Below are positions 37,154 through 45,975 of a stretch of DNA of 64,000 bases, piece by piece. A model generated the notes under the pieces. The model did no database searches. It saw nothing but the letters and a program-made list of their open reading frames with translations, and was not told where the DNA came from. Positions within the stretch are counted from its first letter, which is position 1. Each line of letters starts with the position of its first letter. Both the position numbers and the translations under genes were made by a program. The stretch covers positions 24,492 to 88,491 of the forward strand of contig NZ_WSZK01000026.1 in assembly GCF_009791395.1 (NCBI RefSeq), given 5' to 3'. Source of the stretch: Halomarina oriensis (GTDB lineage: Archaea; Halobacteriota; Halobacteria; Halobacteriales; Haloarculaceae).

Positions 37154-37825
37154 TTAGTAGATCAGTTCGTCGCTGTTCTCGACCATGTAGAGGGTCCGGG
37201 CGGCGATGTTGACCGCGTGGTCGCCGACGCGTTCGAGGTCCCGAATCGTCAGGAGGAGCCGCGAGACGTCGGCCATCATCTGTTCGACGTCCTCGCCGTC
37301 TTCGAGTTCCGTCTCGATGAGGTCCCGCACGACCGTCTCGGAGGCGCGTTCGCACATCCGGTCGAGTTCGTCGTCCCACTCCGCGATGTCGAAACACGCC
37401 TCCACGTCGCGCTCCTCGTAGGCGTCCATCGCGGCGTCGAGCATCGCCAGCGTGGTGTCGCCGATGGTCTGGATGTCGACCTCGGGGAACATGTCGCGCT
37501 CGGCGTCGAGCGTGTACGTCCCGAGGTTCGTTGCGAGGTCACCGACACGTTCGAGGTCGGTGATGATCTTGAACGACGACGCGACGAACCGGAGGTCGCC
37601 GGCGACCGGCTGCTGGAGGGCCAGCAGGTCGATACAGTCGCTCTCCAGATCGAGGTAGACGCCGTTGATCTCGTCGTCGCCCTCGATGACGTCCATGGCG
37701 AGTTCGTGGTCCTTCTGTTCGAGCGCGCTCAACCCCATCCGGAGTCGGTCGGCGACCAACTCACTCATGTAGAGGACGTCCTCTCCGAGCGAATCGAGCT
37801 GGTCCTGGAACCCCTGTCGTGCCAT
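37154..37825 (-). CDS. phoU: Phosphate signalling protein PhoU
   Basis: A 223-residue PhoU: two repeats of a three-helix bundle with the metal-binding motifs E-x3-D (ERVGDLATN and ERVGDHAVNIA). PhoU restrains phosphate uptake by the Pst transporter. ATG at 37825 is preferred over the GTG three codons upstream. No pst genes are in the window. It is divergent from a second PhoU-domain protein. Confidence 0.95.
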   Translation of the reverse strand: MARQGFQDQLDSLGEDVLYMSELVADRLRMGLSALEQKDHELAMDVIEGDDEINGVYLDLESDCIDLLALQQPVAGDLRFVASSFKIITDLERVGDLATNLGTYTLDAERDMFPEVDIQTIGDTTLAMLDAAMDAYEERDVEACFDIAEWDDELDRMCERASETVVRDLIETELEDGEDVEQMMADVSRLLLTIRDLERVGDHAVNIAARTLYMVENSDELIY

Positions 37826-38089
37826 CAGTGGCACACCTCGTCTGCGTTCATACAGCCTCCAAACCGGCCACGGTACAAAAGGTTGACTCCTTCAAAACGT
37901 ATGAGACAGTTTAGCACACAGCTGCTATATAGTGATGGAGAGTCCGCAGCGCCCGACGCAGTCGGCCCCCAGCGGCCCTCGTACGACTCCGCACACCGGG
38001 AACTCCAATCGACGCCGTCGAATCACGTCTCGTCGGGTCTGGAAGACAATCGACCCGTCGACTCCGACGTAGTATATAGAAATGAATTG

Positions 38090-38097
38090 TTTTATAT
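38090..38097 (+). promoter_or_regulatory. TATA box for the AbrB-PhoU gene
   Basis: TTTTATAT is centred about 27 nt before the ATG at 38120. A further TATA-like stretch TATATAG occurs at 38073-38079. This supports METRK as the N-terminus rather than the in-frame ATG at 38096. Confidence 0.55.
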
Positions 38098-38119
38098 GGC
38101 AACGGCCGAGAAACCCGAC

Positions 38120-39115
38120 ATGGAAACCCGGAAGGTGCAGGTGACTGGTGGGTCGACGTACACCGTATCACTGCCCAAGACGTGGGCGACGGACAACGGC
38201 ATCAGCGCCGGGAGCGTCGTCGAGTTCTATCCGGAGGAGGACTCGCTCCTGTTGACTCCGCAGGGGGAGGAAGACCGGACTGAAGGGACCCTCGACATCA
38301 CCGACATCGAGGGTGAGCAGTTGATGCGGGCCGTCGTGACGATGTACGTCAGCGGCTTCGACATCATCAACTTGGAGACTGCGCGTGTGACTGCCGCACA
38401 GCGCCGTGCCATCCGCGAGGCCGCACAGCGTCTCGTGGGGCTGGAGGTCATCGGCGAGACCGGCGAGACGGTCATCCTCCAGGACCTGCTCGACTCCTCG
38501 GAGCTCTCCATCGTCAACGCCATCACGCGCATGCGACTGGTCGCGCTGTCGATGCTGTCGGACGCCATCACCGCACTCGTCGAGGACGACGACGACCTGG
38601 CGAGCGACGTCGTCGAGCGTGACGACGACGTGGACCGGCTCTGGTACATGACCTCCCGCGTCTTCCGCGGTGTGTTGCGCGACCCGTCGACGGCGACGGA
38701 GGTCGGCATCGCCCGCGAGGTCTGTTTCGACTACCACACGAGCGCCCGACAGCTCGAGCGGGTCGCGGACCACGCGACGAAGATCGCCGAACTCGCGCTC
38801 GAACTCGACGAGATACCCGACGAGGCCGCCGAGAGCATCCAGAGCCTGCTCTCACAGAGCACCGAGGTCATCGAGACGGCGATGGACGCACTGCTCGAAG
38901 ACGAGAGCGACGTCGCAACCCAGCAGGCGAACGCGACACGACGGCGGGTCGACGACGTCGACGAGTTCACACGCGAGGTCGACAACCTCGTCCGGGAACT
39001 GGACCCACAGCAGGCACAGCTGCTCGGACTGGTCGTCGACTCCCTCGGCCGCAGCGCCGACTACGGGGGCAACATCGCCGAGACCGCCCTCCAGAAGGCC
39101 GCCCCCAAACCGTAG
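38120..39115 (+). CDS. AbrB/PhoU-domain phosphate-type regulator
   Basis: A 331-residue protein with an N-terminal AbrB/SpoVT-like swapped-hairpin domain (METRKVQVTGGSTYTVSLPKTWA) and two C-terminal PhoU repeats (ERVADHATKIAELAL and a second, degenerate one). Such haloarchaeal proteins are annotated as phosphate uptake regulators that may bind DNA directly. It shares a divergent 290-nt control region with the classical phoU gene, suggesting joint regulation. No transporter is adjacent. Confidence 0.9.
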   Translation: METRKVQVTGGSTYTVSLPKTWATDNGISAGSVVEFYPEEDSLLLTPQGEEDRTEGTLDITDIEGEQLMRAVVTMYVSGFDIINLETARVTAAQRRAIREAAQRLVGLEVIGETGETVILQDLLDSSELSIVNAITRMRLVALSMLSDAITALVEDDDDLASDVVERDDDVDRLWYMTSRVFRGVLRDPSTATEVGIAREVCFDYHTSARQLERVADHATKIAELALELDEIPDEAAESIQSLLSQSTEVIETAMDALLEDESDVATQQANATRRRVDDVDEFTREVDNLVRELDPQQAQLLGLVVDSLGRSADYGGNIAETALQKAAPKP

Positions 39116-39148
39116 CCGTCGTGCGCCTCCGAGACCACGGACGGCGTC

Positions 39149-40060
39149 TCACGACCGCGGAACGTACTGCTCGAAGTTGGGGTCGCCCGACAGCGCCGTC
39201 GGTCTGAACACCGGGGTACCACCCACACGGAACGAGTCGACGAGCGACTGCGCCGGTCCCGTCAGGAACCCCAGATACGCCATCGCCTCGGGATACGCCA
39301 CGTCGTGGCGTGCCGGGTTGACCGCGATAGCGCCGTACTCGTTGCGCAACAGCGGGTGCGGGTCGTCGAGGCCCGTGTCGACGTGCGCCACGAGGCCGAT
39401 ACGACCGGCCAGCGACCGGAACGTACCGCGGTCGGCCAGCGTGTACGCCCCCTGCTGGTCGGCCGCGACGAGCGTGTTGCCCATACCCTGACCGGTCTCG
39501 CGGTACCACGAACCGGTCGGGGCGACACCCGCCGCCGTCCACAGTCGTCGTTCCCGGTCGTGGGTCCCCGAGTCGTCGCCCCGCGAGAGGAACCTCGATC
39601 CGGTGGTTGCGACGCGCTCGAACGCCGCCGACGGGCCACGACCGGCGACCGACGCGGGGTCGTCGGGCGGCCCGACGATCAGGAAGTCGTTGACCATCAC
39701 GTCGCGGCGATTGATGCCGTCGCCCGCGGCGATGAACTCGTCTTCCGCCGGTCGTGAGTGGACGAACACCACGTCGCAGTCGCCGTCCCGGCCGGTCCGG
39801 AGCGCCGCGCCGGTCCCACGGACGACCGGCCGGACGGTGGTGTCGAAAGTCGCCTCGAACGCCGGGTTCAACACGTCCAGCAACCCGCTGTCGTGGGTCG
39901 TCGTCGTGACCGCGAGCGTCAACGCTCGGGCGACACTGGACCCGCCGAGCGACTGCGCGTCCGGGTCCCGCCGCTCCCCTCGTAGCGGGCCGGAGTCGCC
40001 GAGACAGCCGGCGAACGCGGCCGTCGCCCCGAGTCCCACGAGGTACCGGCGTCGGTGCAT
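39149..40060 (-). CDS. tupA: Tungstate ABC transporter substrate-binding lipoprotein
   Basis: A 303-residue periplasmic-type binding protein. A twin-Arg signal (MHRRRYLVG) and lipobox FAGC indicate Tat export and lipid anchoring. The mature part has TupA hallmarks: ALTLAVTTTTHDSGLLDVLNP, GTGAALRTGRDGDCDVVFVHS, MVNDFLIVGP, and SRGDDSGTHDRERRLW. It binds tungstate (or molybdate) for tungsten enzymes. The permease and ATPase (tupB, tupC) are not in the window, so it stands alone here. A repeated GCAGTTAC element lies just upstream of the start. Confidence 0.93.
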   Translation of the reverse strand: MHRRRYLVGLGATAAFAGCLGDSGPLRGERRDPDAQSLGGSSVARALTLAVTTTTHDSGLLDVLNPAFEATFDTTVRPVVRGTGAALRTGRDGDCDVVFVHSRPAEDEFIAAGDGINRRDVMVNDFLIVGPPDDPASVAGRGPSAAFERVATTGSRFLSRGDDSGTHDRERRLWTAAGVAPTGSWYRETGQGMGNTLVAADQQGAYTLADRGTFRSLAGRIGLVAHVDTGLDDPHPLLRNEYGAIAVNPARHDVAYPEAMAYLGFLTGPAQSLVDSFRVGGTPVFRPTALSGDPNFEQYVPRS

Positions 40061-40078
40061 GGCGTGACGATACCACTT

Positions 40079-40118
40079 GCAGTTACAAAGAACGCTAGCA
40101 GTAACCGTGAGCAGTTAC
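40079..40118 (-). promoter_or_regulatory. Possible operator repeats in tupA promoter
   Basis: Three GCAGTTAC-like octamers occur at 40079-40086, 40098-40105 (GCAGTAAC) and 40111-40118, spaced by 11 and 5 nt, with GTTAC/GTAAC also forming alternating inverted repeats. They overlap the TATA-like CTTTGTAA of tupA (start 40060). This arrangement fits a regulator binding site, perhaps oxyanion-responsive. Confidence 0.4.
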
Positions 40119-40182
40119 CTTCGGGCGGTGGACCGACGGCTGGCGACGAGCGGTGACGAGGCGTGTCGCGTCGGCAGCGGTC

Positions 40183-40551
40183 CTATTCGAGGACGGCGTT
40201 GACCTGGCCGTCCTGACCGGGACGGGAGGTGACGCGGGCGGTCCCCTCGGACGTCTCGATGAGCGCACCGCGCGTGATGATGTTCCGGCGGGCGTAGTTC
40301 GGGTCGGCGTCGTTCTCGACGACCGTCTCGATGTCGGCGCTGACGACGCCGTCGTCGGTGGCGACGTTGGCGACGTTCGTCGTGATGGCGCGGACCTTCG
40401 TGTTGCCGCCCCACGACTGGACCGTCTTCAGTTTCTGCTCGCCGACGCGGGTCTCCGTCGCGGAGTGACCGAGTTCGTGTTTGCGCTTCTTCCGGATGCG
40501 ACGGCGTCGACCGCCGGTCCGCTTCGTCTCCGAGCGTCCCTGGAATTTCAT
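40183..40551 (-). CDS. rps8e: 30S ribosomal protein S8e
   Basis: A 122-residue archaeal S8e. The basic N-terminus MKFQGRSETKRTGGRRRRIRKKRKHELG is diagnostic, with the VRTVQS-like LKTVQSWGGNTKVRA core and GALIETSEGTARVTSRPGQDG at the end. It is a component of the small ribosomal subunit and stands alone, as in most archaea. Confidence 0.97.
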   Translation of the reverse strand: MKFQGRSETKRTGGRRRRIRKKRKHELGHSATETRVGEQKLKTVQSWGGNTKVRAITTNVANVATDDGVVSADIETVVENDADPNYARRNIITRGALIETSEGTARVTSRPGQDGQVNAVLE

Positions 40552-40644
40552 ACGGTGAACCAGCCCCGAGACGGACAAGAAGGCTTCGATGCGGACCCGC
40601 AGTGGTTCGGAGGGCTTTAGCCCCCTGGGACCCCCCATCCGCCG

Positions 40645-41091
40645 ATGAGTCTCCGGAAGGCCGTCGCCGCACCGTTTCGGGCGAAGGGACGCGAGCGGGT
40701 CGCGGAGAGCGAGTTCGTCGTCGCGCTGAGTCTCGACCGTGACTGGTTCTCGCCCGACCAGGCGAAGCGCCTCATCGACGTGGCCGTCGGCGAGGGACTG
40801 CTCGACCGCACGGACGGCGAGTTGGTCGTGAGCTTCGACCCCGACGACGAACCGATTCCCGACGGGTTCCACCCCGACGAGTCCGTCATCCAGGAGCGCT
40901 CGACGTTCCAGCGAGTCCTCGACGCACTCGTCGACACCGGTATCGAGAAGCAGGACGCCGTCGCCGCCATCAACGCGCTCCAGTCGGAAGCGGGCATCAC
41001 CATCGAGGCCGCGGCCGTCCTCTACGCGCACAAGCAGGGTGTCGACGTGGGAACGTTCGCCGAACGGGCACGGGCGGACCTCGCGTCGTGA
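40645..41091 (+). CDS. DUF2240 family protein
   Basis: A 148-residue protein of the archaeal DUF2240 family (N-terminal MSLRKAVAAPFRAKGRERV, then the DRDWFSPDQAKRLIDVAVGEGLL winged-helix-like segment). Function unknown; a nucleic-acid-binding role is plausible from the HTH look. Its stop overlaps the GTG start of the next gene by 4 nt. A TATA-like CTTTAG lies about 27 nt upstream of the ATG. Confidence 0.88.
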   Translation: MSLRKAVAAPFRAKGRERVAESEFVVALSLDRDWFSPDQAKRLIDVAVGEGLLDRTDGELVVSFDPDDEPIPDGFHPDESVIQERSTFQRVLDALVDTGIEKQDAVAAINALQSEAGITIEAAAVLYAHKQGVDVGTFAERARADLAS

Positions 41092-41537
41092 GCGACCCGA
41101 CCCCCGTCGGCGTCCGACTCGCGCAACTGCTCGCGAGCGAACTCGTCGCCCGCGAGGACGGCCCGCTCGCCCGTCTCGAACTCGTCGACGTGACCGACGC
41201 CGACACGCTCGACCCGGACGAGTTCGGCGAACTGGCCTACGGTGTCGTCGTCCGCGCGGGCGGCGACGGCGGCCACCCCCCGACGCGCCTCGCGGACGTC
41301 TACGCCCACGCCGACCGGGCACGTGTCGAGTTCCGAGTCGGCCTCGACGCGTTCCCCGAGGCCGCCCACGACGCCGACCTGCGGGTTCGCCCGAAGGCGG
41401 TCGACCCGCCGCGCGTCCTCGTGTTCGTCGAGGACGGCGGCGAGGTCAAGCGGGCGGTTCGGACGGTGACGGCGGCCATCGCCGCTTCCGGGGCCGACCG
41501 CCGTGACGCGAGCGGCGACGACAGCACCGACGCCTGA
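41088..41537 (+). CDS. Hypothetical protein coupled to DUF2240 gene
   Basis: A 149-residue soluble protein with no recognised domain. It starts with GTG inside the end of the DUF2240 gene (GTGA overlap), which indicates co-translation. The core is acidic with two alpha/beta-like stretches and an Asp-rich tail. Conserved pairing with DUF2240 would support a joint function. Confidence 0.68.
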   Translation: MSDPTPVGVRLAQLLASELVAREDGPLARLELVDVTDADTLDPDEFGELAYGVVVRAGGDGGHPPTRLADVYAHADRARVEFRVGLDAFPEAAHDADLRVRPKAVDPPRVLVFVEDGGEVKRAVRTVTAAIAASGADRRDASGDDSTDA

Positions 41538-41595
41538 ACTCGCGGCCGTCGGTGGCGTCCGCAGCCTTTTGCTCTCCCGCCACCTCACACCGGCA

Positions 41596-42924
41596 ATGAC
41601 AGCGGCGCTCGGCGACCCGCTCGAAGTCGGTGACCTGACCCTCCCGAACCGTCTCTATCGCGCGCCGCTGCTGGAGTGTGCGGGCGACGACGCCGAGGCG
41701 GGCGAGCGCCTCGCCGACGAACTCGAACCGGCCGCCGCGTCGGGCGCTGGCCTCGTCTTCCAGGGAGCGACGCTCGTCCGTGGCGAGGGCGGGGCCGTCG
41801 CGCCGAACATGACCCGCATCGACACCGACGAGAAGGCCGAACGCCTGCGCCCCGTCACCGAGGCCGTCCACGACCACGGCGGCCGCATCGTGATTCAACT
41901 CGACCACGGCGGCCTGCGCAGTCTGGAGACGTGGCACCGCGAGTACCGCGACGCCGCGACCCGCCAGCAGTTGGCCGTCTCGCGGGTCCCCATCCACCTC
42001 CGTGCCGCGGCGCGAACGGGGTTCTTAGAGTACGACGCGCACGTCCTCACCACGGCGGAGGTGTACGAGTTGGCGGCGGACTTCGGCCGGGCCGCCCGAC
42101 GCGCCGTCGAGGCGGGCTACGACGGCGTCCACCTCTCCAGTGCCAACATGGGCATCGTCCAGCAGTTCTGCTCGCCGTACTACAACCGGCGCGACGACGA
42201 GTTCGCCGACGGTGGGCGCTTCCTCGAACTGCTCCACGACGAGATACGCGAGCGAGCGGGCGACGTCCCGCTGTTCACGAAGGTACCCACCGAGAAACAC
42301 CGCCCGCCGTTCGTCCGGACGGGGCTCTCGACGACGGACGCCCTCGGCCTCGCGGTCCGACTCGCGGAGTACGGCTACGACGCCCTCGTCCCGGTCCACG
42401 GCTCGACGTTCTGGGACATGAGCCTCGTCCGCGGGGAGTACCCCGAACGCGGGTGGGCCGCCAGCCAGTTCCGGTCGGGCTACGAGGCGGCGTTCGGGAG
42501 TCGACTCCGGGCACGCCTCGTCGCCGCCGCCACGCGCGTCGAGGCGGCCCGCAACCCGCCCGCCCGCGAGTGGAACGCCGACCTCTGTCGTCGCGTCCGC
42601 CAGCGTGTCGACGTGCCCGTGCTCTGTGAGGGCGGCATCCGCGAGCGCGGACGGATCGACCGACTGCTCGGTGAGGGCGACGCGCCCGCCGCGTGCGACG
42701 CGGTCGGTCTGGGCCGGCCGTTCTACGCCGAACCGCGACTGCCGGCGCGACTGCTCGCCGACACGGACGGCGCCGTCCTCTGTGCCGACTGCAACAACTG
42801 CATCGTCCCGCAGGCGACCGGTGCGCCGGGGATGTGTCGGACGCCGGACGTGCTCCGCGAGCGTGGGAGACTGGAGCGGGCGGGCGTCTACGACCGGACG
42901 CCCGACACTCAGGAACGGAGTTGA
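41596..42924 (+). CDS. Old-yellow-enzyme-type NADH:flavin oxidoreductase
   Basis: A 442-residue FMN-dependent reductase with a TIM barrel. FMN/substrate elements are VIQLDHGG, GYDGVHLSSANMGIVQQFCSPYYNRR and the phosphate-binding LCEGGI and VGLGRPFY. The C-terminus carries C-x2-C-x2-C and one later Cys (CADCNNC, then MC), consistent with the [4Fe-4S] site seen in dienoyl-CoA-reductase-like members. Possible substrates are enones or dienoyl-CoA; not determinable. The 3' end overlaps the convergent PHP gene by 16 nt. Confidence 0.92.
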   Translation: MTAALGDPLEVGDLTLPNRLYRAPLLECAGDDAEAGERLADELEPAAASGAGLVFQGATLVRGEGGAVAPNMTRIDTDEKAERLRPVTEAVHDHGGRIVIQLDHGGLRSLETWHREYRDAATRQQLAVSRVPIHLRAAARTGFLEYDAHVLTTAEVYELAADFGRAARRAVEAGYDGVHLSSANMGIVQQFCSPYYNRRDDEFADGGRFLELLHDEIRERAGDVPLFTKVPTEKHRPPFVRTGLSTTDALGLAVRLAEYGYDALVPVHGSTFWDMSLVRGEYPERGWAASQFRSGYEAAFGSRLRARLVAAATRVEAARNPPAREWNADLCRRVRQRVDVPVLCEGGIRERGRIDRLLGEGDAPAACDAVGLGRPFYAEPRLPARLLADTDGAVLCADCNNCIVPQATGAPGMCRTPDVLRERGRLERAGVYDRTPDTQERS

Positions 42925-43694
42925 GCGAGTCCGGCACGGGCGAGTCGCCCGGCGACGACGGTGCCGGCCAGCGCACCGACCGTCCGGAGCGAGGGTCGCC
43001 GCGGCCCGACCGCACCACGCGCCTTCCGACCCGTACAGGAGACGTAGTGGCTCGTACTGCGCCAGAGCGGTTGACGGCGGCCCGCGACGGTCGCACCGTC
43101 GGCGGCGAGTTCCGCGACGATGCGGTCGGCCGTGAGGTCGTCGAGCGACTCGACTTCGAGCAGGAGTTCGGTGTACGCTCGGCCAACGTACGCCGCGGAG
43201 TGGGCGTCGCTGGCGGCGATACCGGGATAGTCGCTGGTGGCGGCGAACCGCCTCGCACGGCGATTGCGGTAGCCGGTGAACACCCACGCGTTGTACACCT
43301 CGACCGCGTCACAGTCCTCGACGTGGCGACGCCGGACGCCGTGGCGCGTCCGCTGTGACGGGTGGGGGACGACGGCGACGCCACCCATCTCGCGGACGAC
43401 GTCGACGGTGTCGGCGAACGACCGACCCGGTTTCGGACACGCTTCGACGCCGATAGCCAGCAGGTGACCCTGTGCGGTCGACACCTCCACCCCCGGAATC
43501 CCCACGAGACCGTACTGGGGAGCCAGTTCGGCCGCTCGCAGGGACTGTTCGATGGTGTCGTGGTCGGTGACGACGATACCGTCCAGTCCGACCTCGACCG
43601 CCCGTTCGAGCAGGCGCTCGACCGGTTCGTGCCCATCGTAGGACCCGTCCGAGTGGACGTGCGGGTCGAGGGCGACAGAGACCTCGCGGGGCAT
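42909..43694 (-). CDS. PHP domain metal-dependent phosphoesterase-like protein
   Basis: A 261-residue PHP-fold protein. Metal ligands are in DPHVHSDGSYDGH, VTDHDTIE, GIPGVEVST, VPHPSQR and SDAHS. PHP proteins hydrolyse phosphoesters (RNA, histidinol phosphate, others). The C-terminal 60 residues are Arg-rich and unrelated to known domains. A paralogue follows upstream at 43.8 kb, about 60% alike over the catalytic part by eye. Confidence 0.9.
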   Translation of the reverse strand: MPREVSVALDPHVHSDGSYDGHEPVERLLERAVEVGLDGIVVTDHDTIEQSLRAAELAPQYGLVGIPGVEVSTAQGHLLAIGVEACPKPGRSFADTVDVVREMGGVAVVPHPSQRTRHGVRRRHVEDCDAVEVYNAWVFTGYRNRRARRFAATSDYPGIAASDAHSAAYVGRAYTELLLEVESLDDLTADRIVAELAADGATVAGRRQPLWRSTSHYVSCTGRKARGAVGPRRPSLRTVGALAGTVVAGRLARAGLAQLRS

Positions 43695-43815
43695 GACTGT
43701 CTGTACTGGAGAGTTATCGGTATAGACCGGTTCCGGCTACACACGGAGCCTCGCCACACGTGGTCGTGACGTCGGCCGACACGGTGGTCGGACCGGCCGG
43801 GAGTCTCGCCGGGAC

Positions 43816-44559
43816 TCAAGCCGAGTCGGTCGGTGACGGCACGGCCCCGACGCCGGGGAGGCGGCGACGCGCCACGTGGTTCGCCTTCCGGGCCGCCCCG
43901 GTGAGGTAGTGGGCGGCGCTCCGGTGGAGCGGTTGTCGACGACCCCGTGTCGCCGTCGCGCCGTCGTCGAGTGCGTCGAGGACGTCGCTCTCGTCGACGG
44001 CCGCCGTGGAGTCGGCGTCCTCGACGGTCACCTCGGTGTACGCCCGGCCGATGAACGGGGCGCGGTGGGCGTCGCTGGCGGCGACCGGCGTGAAGTCGTG
44101 GCGGGCGGCGAACCGTCTCGCGCGGCGGTTGCGGTAGCCGGTGAACACCCACGCGTTGTACACCTCGACCGCGTCACAGTCCTCGATGAACCGACGCCGG
44201 ACGCCGTGGCGCGTCCGCTGGAACGGGTGGGGGACGACGGCGACCCCGCCCATCTCGCGGACGACGTCGACCGTCTCGTCGAGCGACCGGCGTGGCGGTG
44301 GGCGCTCTTCGACGCCGATAGCCAGCAGGTGGCCCTGTGCGGTCGACACCTCCACCCCCGGAATCCCCACGAGACCGTACTCCGGTGCGAGGTCCGCGGC
44401 GCGGAGCGACGCCTCGATGGTGTCGTGGTCGGTGACGACGATACCGTCCAACCCGACCGCCGCGGCCTGTTCGAGCAGGAGGTCGACGGGGTCGTGCCCG
44501 TCGTAGGAGGCCGCCGAGTGAACGTGCGGGTCGACCGTCACCGTCACTCCGTCGGACAT
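43816..44559 (-). CDS. PHP domain protein (tandem paralogue)
   Basis: A 247-residue paralogue of the preceding gene with the same metal motifs (DPHVHSAASYDGH, VTDHDTIE, GIPGVEVST, VPHPFQR, SDAHR). The N-terminal 150 residues are nearly collinear with the neighbour, while the C-termini diverge (this one ends in a KANHVARRRLPG stretch). This indicates a local duplication with divergence of the tail. ATG at 44559. Confidence 0.9.
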   Translation of the reverse strand: MSDGVTVTVDPHVHSAASYDGHDPVDLLLEQAAAVGLDGIVVTDHDTIEASLRAADLAPEYGLVGIPGVEVSTAQGHLLAIGVEERPPPRRSLDETVDVVREMGGVAVVPHPFQRTRHGVRRRFIEDCDAVEVYNAWVFTGYRNRRARRFAARHDFTPVAASDAHRAPFIGRAYTEVTVEDADSTAAVDESDVLDALDDGATATRGRRQPLHRSAAHYLTGAARKANHVARRRLPGVGAVPSPTDSA

Positions 44560-44608
44560 TACCGTCCAGTTGTGGGTCCAGCGACAAAGAGCCTCGTCTT
44601 CCGTCGGG

Positions 44609-45067
44609 TCACGTGAGTGTGGAGTCCTCGCCGTAGCGCGCTCGAACCGCGTCGAGAAGTCGCCAGCAGACCGCCAGCACGACGGGGACGGCGGCGAGGA
44701 GCGCGAGCGCCTCCCACTCCGGGGCCGTGTCGCCGCCATCACCGATGACGAGGTCCGTCAGCGTGGTGACGCTCGGGACGAACAGGACGAACCCGCCCGC
44801 GAGCAGGAGCAGTCGCCGGCCACGCGTGTCCGAGACGACTCGTCGGTGGACCGTCTCCCCGCCCGTCCCCGTCGCGGCGACGAGGAGTCCGACACCGGCG
44901 AGCGCCAGCGGTACGGCCAGGGCGTCGGCGACAGGTGCGACCGTCTCGACCGTCGACGTGGACAACACGACCGCGACGAGTGCGCCGAGGAGCGTCACCC
45001 CACCTGCGGCGTAGACGGCGTACCGGTCGTCTCGGTAGGAGGGGGAGGGCGGCGGTACGGGTGACAT
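44609..45067 (-). CDS. Hypothetical four-helix membrane protein
   Basis: A 152-residue integral membrane protein with hydrophobic segments near residues 18-37, 46-65, 80-100 and 112-135. Proline-rich N-terminus (MSPVPPPSPSYRDD). The start at 45067 was chosen over upstream codons because it gives a compact N-terminus. No family recognised. Confidence 0.68.
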   Translation of the reverse strand: MSPVPPPSPSYRDDRYAVYAAGGVTLLGALVAVVLSTSTVETVAPVADALAVPLALAGVGLLVAATGTGGETVHRRVVSDTRGRRLLLLAGGFVLFVPSVTTLTDLVIGDGGDTAPEWEALALLAAVPVVLAVCWRLLDAVRARYGEDSTLT

Positions 45068-45144
45068 ATCGTGACATGGGGCCGTCCGGACCAAAGTCAT
45101 TCCGGATAGCAACACTCTATTCGGTGGCCGCGTCACGGCCTGCA

Positions 45145-45975
45145 ATGAGCTTCTTCGAGCGACTCGGCGAGCGCATCGACGCCGTCGACAGCGTCGTGAG
45201 CGTCGGCCTCGACCCCGACCCGAAGCGACTGCCCGACCACCTCGCGGACCACGACCTGCCGCGATGGGCGTTCAACCGCCGCATCATCGACGCGACCCAC
45301 GAACACGCCGCGTGCTACAAGCCCAACCTCGCGTTCTACGAGGATTCCGATGGGTGGCGGGCGCTGCGTGAGACCGTCGCCTACGCGGAGGGCAAGGGGG
45401 TTCCGGTCCTGCTCGACGCCAAGCGTGCGGACATCGGGAACACCGCGCGGCAGTACGCGAAACTGCTGGACCGTCGAGGCAGCGACCCCGCACGAGGCAG
45501 CGGCCTCGCAGCCGACGCCATCACCGTCAACCCCTATCTCGGCCGGGACGCGCTCGAACCGTTCCTCTCGCGGGAGGACAAGGGCGTGTTCGTCCTCTGT
45601 CGCACCTCGAACCCCGGTGGGTCGGACTTCCAGAACCTCCTCGTGGGCAACGACAAACACCTCTACGAGTACGTCGCCCAGCGTGCCAGCGAGTGGAACG
45701 TGAACGGCAACGTCGGTCTCGTCGTCGGCGCGACGACGCCGGACGAACTCGAACGCGTCCGTGAACTCGTGCCGGACCTCCCGTTTCTCGTCCCCGGCGT
45801 CGGCGCACAGGGTGGGGACGCGGAGGCCGCCGTCGAGTTCGGCCTCGCCGGGGGAGTCGGCCTCGTCAACTCCTCGCGGGGGATCATCTTCGCGGGCGAG
45901 GGCGAGACGTTCGACAAGGCCGCGGGGCAGGCGGCGAAGCGACTCAAGGGCCGACTGAACCGCCACCGAGACTGA
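45145..45975 (+). CDS. pyrF: Orotidine 5'-phosphate decarboxylase
   Basis: A 276-residue OMP decarboxylase that makes UMP in de novo pyrimidine synthesis. The catalytic motif is LDAKRADIGNTA, with VGLDPDPKRLP at the start and LVPGVGAQGGD near the end. The longer form resembles group 2 OMPDCs of haloarchaea. Other pyr genes are not in the window. Confidence 0.96.
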   Translation: MSFFERLGERIDAVDSVVSVGLDPDPKRLPDHLADHDLPRWAFNRRIIDATHEHAACYKPNLAFYEDSDGWRALRETVAYAEGKGVPVLLDAKRADIGNTARQYAKLLDRRGSDPARGSGLAADAITVNPYLGRDALEPFLSREDKGVFVLCRTSNPGGSDFQNLLVGNDKHLYEYVAQRASEWNVNGNVGLVVGATTPDELERVRELVPDLPFLVPGVGAQGGDAEAAVEFGLAGGVGLVNSSRGIIFAGEGETFDKAAGQAAKRLKGRLNRHRD

